A stretch of DNA of 64,000 bases, taken from assembly GCF_027580225.2 (NCBI RefSeq), contig NC_073354.2:12621501-12685500 (forward strand), given 5' to 3'. Numbering within the stretch: position 1 is the first letter of the stretch; every line of letters starts with the position of its first letter. The translations under genes were made by a program, and so were the position numbers. Of the stretch, positions 56,437-64,000 are shown piece by piece. The notes beneath the pieces were generated by a model. That model searched no databases and had not been told where the DNA came from. It saw only the letters and a list, made by a program, of their open reading frames with translations. The DNA comes from Misgurnus anguillicaudatus. Taxonomy: Eukaryota; Chordata; Actinopteri; Cypriniformes; Cobitidae.

Positions 56437-57925
56437 GGCTGCGTTCCCGAAACCTTCTTAGCTCTACGTCATTCTTAAGTTGTACCTTAAGCTGTACCTT
56501 ATCGTTAATACGTGTTTCCCGAAACGTTCTTAGTTACGTATCCCTTCTGTAAGTCATACTTTCGGAAGGTTGGTCTGAAGCACTCTTAGCTATACCTTAT
56601 CCCACTTGACTCCACTAGGGGCCATCACTGTGATAAAAGCTTAGATTGCAGTCTATATAACTAAATATTTGTAAAAAATAAAAAAAAGTTGCAATACACT
56701 CCTTGTTCAATTAGGCAAATATTTTTATATTTAAAGAATAAAACATTAACATAATTAGACATAATTACACTGATGGTTGTTAGAATTTTAATCATGTTTC
56801 CGAAATGAACATCAGCTTCGAGCTATTAAATGCTACAGACTTAAGAAACTATTTAAAAAATATATTTTGGGTGGAGGAGTTGGTGAAACTATGGCAGTTA
56901 TACAGCGAATTTCACTATTTCATTTGTGCATTTCATATCCGTTAAATCTTTAGTTTACCGGCTATTTTAGCTGCAAAAAATAAATAAAAATCAAGTAAAA
57001 AATCGCACTCCACGGGAGCACATTCATCCTAAATCATAATTGTTGATTTTCCTAAATATTATTATTGATGTTGATTCGACTTTGCATCGAAGTTTTTTTA
57101 ATGTTTTATAATTTTGAGGCAACTGCATGCCATATTCTTTATAAACATTCAAAAGAAACTGCTCCACTTGATTACTGCTTGTATAGTCTCCTAAGGTCAA
57201 CAAAATTTCCACATTAAAACTAATCAAAGCTAAAATCTAATGCAATCATAATATATATTTATATATAATATAATATATATTTTTATGTTATATTTAACAG
57301 GAGCGGCTCCAGAAATGCGTCTTATCCGCATTGTAACCACGCTTGCGCATCCAGTGTCCAAGCACAATAAACGTGTGAACTAATGAACGACAGTTTGTTT
57401 ATATATATATTTTAATTTTAATGCACATCCAAGCAGGTGACTTTCACGACCCACCTTATTCCCCTGTGCAGCGCTGGGAACCCCTAATATAAAGTATCCT
57501 TTAAAGTGAAGGAATAGCGGATGCATTGGAGCAGTTTATGCATGATACGTTTGGAAATGAATTGCGGGTTTTGCACGGGTTTGATATATAATAAAAGGTT
57601 GAATTTAGTTGTTTGCAATATTCCTAATAAATGTAACTTGAACTATTTCTGAAATATTTCTTTAATAAAGAACACTGCTATCTCATAACGCAGCGAAACC
57701 TATTACATAAAGTGAACAATTGATTGTCGAGCAATCGATATCAACCTATTCAGCACCATCTCCATGGACAGCACCTGGTAACGTCGTACGTAAGAAGGAA
57801 TACCTTAAGAAACCCGCTAAGGTACAGTTCGGGAAACACGCCTGGAAAAGGTATACCTGTAGTTAAGATTTAACTTAAGAGTCTTCGTAGCGCGCTAAGA
57901 GACAACGTTATCGGGAAACGCAGCC
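56437..57925. mobile_element. DNA transposon with GGCTGCGTTCCCGAAAC ends, TSD CAG
   Basis: GGCTGCGTTCCCGAAAC and TCGGGAAACGCAGCC are terminal repeats with CAG at 56434-56436 and 57926-57928. Subterminal TTCCCGAAACG.TCTTAG motifs repeat in both orientations (AAGGTACAGTTCGGGAAACA). At 1489 bp it is larger than the other MITEs and holds one suspicious minus-strand frame (57024-57227). Confidence 0.8.
57024..57227 (-). CDS. Small unidentified frame inside the transposon
   Basis: The 67-codon minus-strand frame begins MISFNVEILLTLGDYTSS and holds a helical stretch, VEQFLLNVYKEYGMQLPQNY, then KTLKKLRCK. The pattern (Leu-rich helix, Tyr, Leu-Pro, Thr-Leu-Leu/Lys) is reminiscent of a short N-terminal domain I recall from fish transposon-encoded proteins, which I cannot name with confidence. 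It lies entirely inside a DNA transposon with clear ends, so a role in the autonomous parent's protein is plausible. No catalytic motif, splice structure or promoter is visible. It may equally be a chance frame. Confidence 0.3.
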   Translation of the reverse strand: MISFNVEILLTLGDYTSSNQVEQFLLNVYKEYGMQLPQNYKTLKKLRCKVESTSIIIFRKINNYDLG

Positions 57926-58165
57926 CAGACCATTAAACAAACAGAAACCGGAAGTAAAGTTCGGACCAGACGCTTATCACGTCACCGCACGTGCACCCGA
58001 TGAAACGATCTATACACTAAAGGGGTAACAAGGAAACAAGACACACCTGGGGAACAATCAGCACACAGACCAAATAAACAAAAGAACTACAAAGAACTAC
58101 AGAAATGGAAGACAAAGACCAAACTTCAAAATAAGGGCACAGGACAGAGGAACATAAGACATGAC

Positions 58166-58891
58166 TGTGATTATTATATACAATATTACATATATTAAAA
58201 AAATAATTATTTTAATTTCATGACGACTTTAACATATTTTTAAGACCACCGCCCAATGTAAGGTTTGTGCCACAGTGCCCTAAACCCAAAATATTTTTTT
58301 TAGGTTTCTGTAATGGTTAATCCATTAGTATGTGTATGATAAAAATAATTGTTGTATAGTAGTAATCCATTAATTTTCAAATGTACTGTTTTACAAGAAA
58401 ATGCAGAAAAATAGTAAATCATATTATTCAAATTTATTATTGAGATGCCCAATTACACTTATTTACTTGCATTCCTTAATAGTATTTTTTATAACGGTTT
58501 AATACCCTTGAGAGCTTTGACATTGAATTTGGGTATAAAAGAGCAAATTTAATTTGACACTTCTCACTCCTGTTCAAAATTCAATGTCGAGTACTCTCTA
58601 AAAACAGGGCAAATAGACAGTTGGTTTAATACATTTGTTATGCACTTAGATAGACAGGGGGTTTCTTATGGACAGGTGATGTCTACAATTGCCGTTTCCT
58701 CTTTAATGTCCCCTCTTCTTCACCATACCTCCCGACTTGACACATGGCTCTTGGCTTAATGAAGATCTTGCACCAGCATATGGGTGTGATGAGGGCTGGA
58801 ATAGGCTTTCATAAAAGACCGCCATAGATGTTCCTGTGTATTAACACTGCTGTCATATTACATTGCTTGTTATTCTCTTTGTTACATGCAG
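58166..58891. other. Unique sequence upstream of the candidate exon
   Basis: No element recognised. A pyrimidine-rich TTATTCTCTTTG immediately precedes the acceptor CAG at 58889-58891. Confidence 0.4.
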
Positions 58892-58948
58892 GTGTTTTAC
58901 CCACCACTGTTGAGCTTTATTATGGAAACCAGATGTGGAGAGGCCGTG
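58892..58948 (+). CDS. Candidate 57-bp host exon, gene unknown
   Basis: The acceptor context TTCTCTTTGTTACATGCAG ends at 58891 and the donor GTGAGT begins at 58949. The 57 nt between them have a length divisible by three, so skipping or inclusion would keep frame. In one phase the exon reads VLPTTVELYYGNQMWRGR with no stop, which looks like ordinary globular protein sequence. A second frame is also open, and the third has a stop. It lies in a repeat-poor stretch (58166-60090). I do not recognise the protein. If real, this window would be mostly intron of a large gene on the plus strand. No other exon was identified to support it. Confidence 0.4.
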
Positions 58949-60090
58949 GTGAGTACTGTATTCTTAAATACTCATATTTTGTCAGTAACTGGCCATTGAC
59001 TCTGTCCCTGTTAGCCCAAAAAAGCAGTCTGATGGGAAATATTTAAGTTGGCTCCTGAAATATAAATGTAACCAAGTTTATCTTTAAAAAAGTATAACTT
59101 GTACTGTACTGTATTGTACAGCATTACTCCAACACTGCAAATCTGAATCATCTGAATTTAAAATGCTCCATTAAATTGTGCATCTAGATATTTTCTTCCC
59201 AGTTATAGCCCTCTTTTTCATCATCTGATCATTGTTTGATGAATTACCATCGTGATCATTAGAAAATGTACTCAGACATCTCTTTTGAATAAAATTCTGT
59301 TTAACGCCTGCTGTGTGAAAGCAAAACATTTATTTTAGCAAACAAACAGCAGATACAGTAGCAGAGTTTTGTAAATGAGAGCAAATTTATAATGTATAAT
59401 TTACATATAAAGGAATGACAGCCACTCAGCACTATTTCAGTCCTTTCAGCGCCTGATTTTCCTTCAATTCTGCACGCGAAGGTGTTTTAGCTGTTCAATG
59501 GTTTCACCGCTGAATTTTTACAGTCTTGTGCAATGTTATTTTATTTGCACTCGCTTGAGTCCCTGTGTGCTTTGTCTACTTTGCATGCGCATTTTCAGTT
59601 TTCCATTCAGACTTCATGCAGTCTATTTGTTCTGTATTACACATGCCAAATAAAACTGAATGTAATTTAGAGTAAGATGACACCTGGCACCTTCATATGT
59701 TTGAAAATGCAAAGAAAATGTTTGCTCAGTGCCATTGCAGTTTGTCTTAGAAGCTATTTCTGGATGGGTCCTCTAGTGATGCTGAGTAACTGACCTCTGA
59801 CTGGCTCATCATGAGGTCAAGTGATCTAAACGTTTGTTTCTTCACACGGAGAACACTTTGTCTCTTGCTTTCATGTCACTGCACTTACAGTACGGTGTAA
59901 TAGTTGCCTATGCTGTGGCCCGTGATATGCTTGTTTGAATTGAGCCTTCAAAGAGGCTTTTGTGCTTCTGTAAAGTCTTAAGGGGAAAAAAACTTTGATT
60001 TTCATGAGAATTTACATTTGCAGTTTATTTTACAGTACTTGCACTTACATTATACCTACCCAACAAAATACTGGTAACTGCTTAAATAAC
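58949..60090. other. Unique, repeat-poor sequence
   Basis: No transposon signature or further exon recognised. Confidence 0.4.
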
Positions 60091-60093
60091 ATT

Positions 60094-60222
60094 AAATTGG
60101 CAAATTACTTTATCCAAAGCGATTCACTGTGCATTCAAGGTATACATTTTTATTGTAATGTGTGCTCCCTAGGAATCAAACCTACAATATTTGCTTTGTT
60201 AATGCCATGCTCTCCACTGGGA
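60094..60222 (-). mobile_element. tRNA-derived SINE
   Basis: On the minus strand CCCAGTGGAGAGCATGGCAT is A-box-like and GGTTTGATTCCTAGGGAGCA contains a B box. The tail AATCGCTTTGGATAAAGTAA, then TTTGCCAA, is a diverged form of the CTTTGGATAAAAGCGTCTGC tail shared by many fish SINEs and L2-type LINEs. It is nearly full length but decayed. Confidence 0.82.
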
Positions 60223-60247
60223 TGTCACAGAAACTGAGATGTCACTG

Positions 60248-60416
60248 AGGGGGTACATGTTTGTGCCTTTGTGATACCAGTATGCACCTCTAAGGTACCA
60301 ATGTGTATACCTTTAAGGTATCAATATGCACCAGCTACAGAAGTCTACTTTTTAAAAAGGTACCGCCGCAATGACAAATTTTGTACCTTTATGTACCTTT
60401 TTTTCTGATAGTGTAC
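60248..60416. repeat. GGTACC-rich MITE
   Basis: GTATGCACCTCTAAGGTACC, ATACCTTTAAGGTATCAATA, AAAAAGGTACCGCCGCAATG and TTTGTACCTTTATGTACC are the tandem motifs of a known fish repeat. A decayed relative hosts the hAT at 48146. Confidence 0.6.
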
Positions 60417-60781
60417 CAGTTGAGCTAAAGGAATGTTATTAAGGTTAAGGTTAGGTTTAGGGCTGTTACCTATTAATTACATAGTTAAATGGCTACGTGT
60501 AACATGACTGTATAATAAAATGCTACCAAATGTACATATTTTGACCAGAGTGACTAACGTAAGGTCACTATGGTGACCTGCGCTGATTGGTCCATTTAAA
60601 AAAAAAATCCAGATAATTTTCTCACCACCATGTCTTCCAAAATGTTGATGTCTTTCTTTGTTCAGTCGAGAAGATATTATGTTTTTTAAGAAAAACATTC
60701 CAGGATTTTTTTCATTTTAATGGACTTTAATGGACCCCAACACCTAACAGTTTTAATGCAGTTTAAAATTGCAGTTTCAAA

Positions 60782-61813
60782 CAGGGCCGCTGGAAGTCAG
60801 TTTGAACAGAGGGGGTGCTGTGAATTTTTTTTTTACACAAAACTATGAGCCTATAGGCCGATTTAAAATACATTTTAAAAATAAATACATTGAGTTTCAC
60901 TATTGTGATACACTTCAGTGCACACACCCAGGGTCTGAAACACACAGACATCATCAGTTCTCAGATAAATATATGCGCTATATAAAGCAGAAATAGCCTA
61001 CTTTTAAAGGCGGAGTCCACGATGTTTGAAAAACGCGTTGGAAAAGGAGACGGGCCGACTACCAAAACACACTTATAGCCAATCAAATCAAATCAAATGC
61101 TGGTTTGCGTATGTGTGGGGCGGGTCTATCAACAGAAGGTCCAGATTCTATTGGGGTAGGGGCGTGTTTGTTTAGGTGATTTCAAATATCAACATTGGCT
61201 TTCAAACATCATGGACTCCGCCTTTAATAATCCCAGAGGGAATTACTTTCGTAACTTTAGATATACATACATCATATTTACATACAACATATAATATTAT
61301 AACAACATTTAATACGAATTAAACTTCACAATTTTCAATGTCCGTGCGGACGAACATATTTTACTTTCGTTTTTAAGTTAGGATCACACGTCAATTAACA
61401 GTGGTAAAATATTCTCACAGTAACATACTATTTTTTATAGATCTTTTGTTTTTACTAAAAACTGTACTATTACTGTCTGTTTTGAAACTTAAAAATAATT
61501 CATAAATAATAAAATGGGTTTAATTCTGATATTGTATACTTTTATAAAGAAATAAATGGTGTATAATTACATTTTATGAATAAATTAAGCTTTTGGTGTT
61601 TCCTTTTTGTACATTACATTAATCCCTCACTAACGGACTATCTTAAAAACTGAATAATATTCTTTTACATTTTAATCCTTTAATTATTAATATTTAAAAG
61701 CGTTTTTGTGCTGCTGCGCATCCATGTATGGAATAAGCAAACCCACGTTGTCATCCCTCTCGCCAATAGGGGGTGCTGGAGCACCTGCAGCACCCCCACT
61801 TCCCGCGGCCATG
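60782..61813. mobile_element. hAT element with TSD GTTTCAAA
   Basis: CAGGGCCGCTGGAAGTCAG on the left and CTTCCCGCGGCCATG on the right are imperfect hAT ends. GTTTCAAA is duplicated at 60774-60781 and 61814-61821. GGGGGTGCTG occurs in both subterminal regions (about 60812, and about 61769 as AGGGGGTGCTGGAGCACC). It contains a MITE at 61003-61226. Confidence 0.88.
61003..61226. mobile_element. MITE with AAAGGCGGAGTCCACGATG ends (copy 2)
   Basis: TTTTAAAGGCGGAGTCCACG and CATCATGGACTCCGCCTTTA are near-perfect ends. GGGCCGACTACC and GGGGCGTGTTTGTTTAGGTG are shared with 36547-36778. A short ATCAA tandem lies near 61083-61097. Confidence 0.9.
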
Positions 61814-62435
61814 GTTTCAAAGCACTCTAAACAATCCCAAATGGGTCCATAAGGGTCTTATTTAGCAAAACGATTGTCATTTTTGGCAAGAAAAATTAAA
61901 AATATGCACTTTTAAACCACAACTTCTCATCATCCTCTGGTCATGTGACGCGCCAGCGCGACCTCAAGTAATATGTCATCACGTCAAGAGGTCACGGATG
62001 ACGTATCGAAACTACGCCCCAGTGTTTACAAGTGTGGAGAAAGAGGACCGTTCTGACGTTGTTGTATGTGGAATGATACTAATTAATGTCTATGTGTCAG
62101 TTTATTGTTTAAATGGTCCGCAAATGTGCATTTCATATATGTAACACGTGACCTTTCCACGGCATTACGCAATTACCTGAGGTCGCGCTGGCTCATCACA
62201 CAGCCGTAGAATGAAGAGAAGTTGTGGTTTAAAAGTGCATATTTTTTATTTTTCTTGCCAAAAATGACAATCGTTTCGCTAGATAAGACCCTTATGCCTC
62301 GCTTGAGATCGTTTAGAGTCCTTTGAAGCTGCGTTGAAACTGCAATTTTAAACTTCATTAAAAACTGTTAAGTATTGGGGTAAAATTAAAGTCCATTAAA
62401 ATGAGAAAAATCCTGGAATGTTTTCCTCAAAAAAC

Positions 62436-62879
62436 TGTAACGGGTGCTTTAATGAAAGCATAGAAGAGGGTGAATCCATTTGCGAAAAGGTTTTATTAGA
62501 AAAATCCCAAAAAGGGCCAGCAAACATATCCAGTAAGGGTGATCCAAAAACGTAATCCAAAACAGGCACTAGGTCAAGGCAGGCAGAGTCACAATCAAAA
62601 TCCAAATATACAGGCACGGGTCAAACACAGGCAGATACACAGGCAGAATACAAATAACAGAATACAGGAAAACAGATTACAAGGAAACGGGGTGGTTGGG
62701 CTAAGCATTAATCAGCAGCTAACAGGTGAACAGGAAGTGACTTATATACAGACAGACAGGAAGTGTGAACTGTGACATGGCATGATGAATATCAAAATAA
62801 AAGTCAGAACAGAGCAGGGTATCAAAATAAAAGTCCAAAATACACAGAACACAAGTAAACACAGAACAAAACCATTACA
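62436..62879 (-). mobile_element. 3' LTR of a minus-strand LTR retrotransposon
   Basis: The unit runs TGTAACGGGTGC...ACCATTACA (444 bp, TG..CA). On the minus strand it has a TATATAAG box (plus CTTATATA near 62741-62748) and AATAAA (plus TTTTATTA near 62491-62497). It directly follows a purine tract on the minus strand, as expected for a 3' LTR. The other LTR and the TSD lie beyond the window. Confidence 0.88.
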
Positions 62880-64000
62880 GAACCCCCCCTCTAAAGGGCG
62901 ACTCCCGGAGCCCAACAAACAAAATATACAGTCCAATAGAGGGTGGGGGGGCGGGCCAGGACCTCTTGGCGAAGGCAGGGCAGTTCAGGAGAGGTCCTGG
63001 GTCATATGGCCAGGATGGTCCAAGAACATGAGGCAGATGCGGGCCTGGGTCATGGGGCAGATGCGGGCCTGGGTCATGGGGCAGATGTGGGCCTGGGTCA
63101 TGGGGCAGATGCGGGCCTGGGTCATGGGGCAGGCTAGGACCTGGGTCATGGGGCAGGCTAGGACCTGGGTCATGGGGCAGGCTAGGACCTGGGTCATGGG
63201 GCAGGCTAGGACCTGGGTCATGGGGCAGGCTAGGACCTGGGTCATGGGGCAGGCTAGGACCTGGGTCATGGGGCAGGCTAGGACCTGGGTCATGGGGCAG
63301 GCTAGGACCTGGGTCATGGGGCAGGCTAGGACCTGGGTCATGGGGCAGGCTAGGACCTGGGTCATGGGGCAGGAATAGACCTGGAACACAGGGAGAGGAA
63401 GGGTCCGAGCACACTTCGGCCTCCGCCTTGGTGTCCTCTGCCTCCTCCCTGTGTCCGGGTACTACCCCCCCCAAAAAAAAACTTGGGAAAGCTCCCAAAG
63501 CCCAGGGTGGCGATGTCCCAGGTGGTGGACCAGATGAATCAGAATAGTCAGTTGAGCCAGGTGAATCAGACAAGACAGGTGAATCAGGCAGGACAGACGA
63601 ATCATGTGAATCAGACGGGACAGGTGAATCGGGCAGGACAGACGAATCAGATGAGTCGGGCAGGACAGACGAATCAGATGAGTCGGGCAGGACAGACGGA
63701 TCAGATGAGTCGGGCAGGACAGACGAATCAGATGAGTCGGGCAGGACAGACGGATCAGATGAGTCGGGCAGGACAGACGGATCAGATGAGTCGGGCAGGA
63801 CAGACGGATCAGATGAGACGGGCAGATCAGACGAATCAGATGAGACGGGCAGATCAGATGAGACGGGCAGATCAGATGAGACGGGCAGATCAGATGAGAC
63901 GGGCAGATCAGATGAGACGGGCAGATCAGATGAGACGGGCAGATCAGATGAGACGGGCAGATCAGATGAGACGGGCAGATCAGATGAGACGGGCATATCA
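62875..64000 (-). CDS. Repeat-rich 3' reading frame of the LTR retrotransposon (partial)
   Basis: The frame is open from the right window edge to its stop at 62875-62877, just at the LTR boundary, for more than 370 codons. From the N-terminal side it consists of Pro-Val-Ser-Ser-Asp-Leu hexamers, then 9-residue Ser-Asp-x-Ser-Val-Leu-Pro-Asp units, a short unique linker with a Gly/Val/Phe-rich segment, then 8-residue Gly-Pro-Ser-Leu-Pro-His-Asp-Pro units. It ends SIGLYILFVGLRESPFRGGVL. All three arrays have periods divisible by three (18, 27, 24 bp), so the frame survives. The first Met (63994-63996) is a variant of a Leu codon in the array and is unlikely to be the true start. No Gag zinc knuckle, protease, RT or integrase motif is visible in this part. 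It may be the tail of Pol, an extra ORF or a decayed env-position ORF. Function unknown. Confidence 0.6.
   Translation of the reverse strand, partial: DMPVSSDLPVSSDLPVSSDLPVSSDLPVSSDLPVSSDLPVSSDLPVSSDLPVSSDSSDLPVSSDPSVLPDSSDPSVLPDSSDPSVLPDSSDSSVLPDSSDPSVLPDSSDSSVLPDSSDSSVLPDSPVPSDSHDSSVLPDSPVLSDSPGSTDYSDSSGPPPGTSPPWALGAFPSFFLGGVVPGHREEAEDTKAEAEVCSDPSSPCVPGLFLPHDPGPSLPHDPGPSLPHDPGPSLPHDPGPSLPHDPGPSLPHDPGPSLPHDPGPSLPHDPGPSLPHDPGPSLPHDPGPSLPHDPGPHLPHDPGPHLPHDPGPHLPHDPGPHLPHVLGPSWPYDPGPLLNCPAFAKRSWPAPPPSIGLYILFVGLRESPFRGGVL
62880..62896 (-). other. Polypurine tract of the LTR retrotransposon
   Basis: The minus strand reads TTTAGAGGGGGGGTTC just before the LTR's TGTAATGG. This is the usual primer site for plus-strand DNA synthesis in LTR retroelements. 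Confidence 0.8.
63030..63385. repeat. 24-bp minisatellite
   Basis: About 14 units of 24 bp: four of CATGGGGCAGATGCGGGCCT type, then ten of CATGGGGCAGGCTAGGACCT type, each followed by GGGT. The later units are identical, suggesting recent expansion. Confidence 0.95.
63540..63815. repeat. 27-bp minisatellite
   Basis: Units of GATGAGTCGGGCAGGACAGA followed by CGAATCA or CGGATCA, preceded by more irregular related units (GTGAATCAGGCAGGACAG). Confidence 0.9.
63810..63996. repeat. 18-bp minisatellite
   Basis: About nine to ten units of CAGATCAGATGAGACGGG reach the window edge. The last visible unit carries CATATC instead of CAGATC. Confidence 0.95.

Larger units (their letters stand above)
56032..58165 (-). 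mobile_element. Possible solo LTR split by another element
   Basis: GTGTGGACAAAGGCAGGCAG, then AAGCAGCGGATCC and GACTTTTAATGATAAC, and at the far side CACACCTGGGGAACAATCAG and CAGAGGAACATAAGACATGA, look like the two parts of a minus-oriented LTR of about 640 bp. TATATAGATGG near 56215 could be its TATA box read from the other strand. A clear TG..CA pair and TSD could not be fixed, so this is tentative. Confidence 0.45.
60595..62435. mobile_element. Palindromic MITE (copy 2 of 25429-26319) with insertions
   Basis: AAATCCAGATAATTTTCTCA onwards follows copy 1 closely (AATGTTGATGTCTTTCTTTG, GGACTTTAATGGACCCCAAC). A hAT separates it at 60782-61813. It resumes with GGGTCCATAAGGGTCTTATT and continues until an LTR interrupts its right arm after CCTCAAAAAAC at 62435. 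The first bases of the left end are missing. Confidence 0.85.

Noticed and set aside
62985..63389. 134-codon minus-strand and 198-codon plus-strand frames over the 24-bp array
   Set aside because: A 24-bp repeat keeps all frames open. Only the frame continuous with the flanking non-array sequence up to the LTR is plausible.
63030..63996. CRISPR-like repeat array
   Set aside because: Units are contiguous without unique spacers, are in-frame with a coding sequence and lie in a vertebrate retrotransposon. They are minisatellites.

Overview
The window looks like intergenic or intronic DNA from a teleost fish, most likely a cypriniform (zebrafish/carp relatives). It is AT-rich and has no continuous host gene on either strand. 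It holds long (CA)n and (GA)n microsatellites, and it is packed with short non-autonomous DNA transposons of types familiar from cyprinid genomes: hAT, PIF/Harbinger-like, TTAA-flanked, foldback and tRNA-SINE. Family names rest on recalled similarity of terminal repeats and on target-site duplications (TSDs) read directly from the sequence. No database search was possible.

Layout. 1-11,900: DNA transposons, including a 727-bp hAT (2455-3181), a three-layer nest (8594-9690) and a Harbinger-like element inside half of a palindromic element (9690-10363). 11,930-14,806: a decayed, internally deleted piggyBac element that keeps the first transposase exon and a C-terminal cysteine-rich domain; its intron has expanded into a minisatellite whose units each carry a splice-donor-like site. 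14,940-17,050: a host repeat holding a solo LTR and a MITE, followed by a MITE with a long hairpin. 17,050-36,800: unique AT-rich sequence with scattered MITEs, small hATs, a truncated Tc1-type transposase, a tRNA-derived SINE and an element with a 10-bp TSD.

37,066-44,645 is the most striking region. At least seven elements lie one inside another (foldback and MITE hosts, then three hATs with perfect 8-bp TSDs), with further insertions at several levels. 44,650-60,000: unique, possibly conserved stretches alternate with more elements. These include one element inserted in reverse into a copy of its own family (52,497-53,254), a non-autonomous element carrying a frameshifted RecQ-like helicase start with a Walker A motif (54,940-55,507), and a 1.5-kb element inside a possible LTR. 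One small candidate host exon (58,892-58,948) has good splice sites.

60,595-64,000: another nest, broken by the 3' LTR of an LTR retrotransposon on the minus strand. Upstream of its polypurine tract a reading frame stays open to the window edge through three different in-frame tandem-repeat arrays. The mobile genes seen (piggyBac, Tc1-type, helicase) are broken or truncated. Only the retrotransposon frame at the right edge is intact as far as visible.
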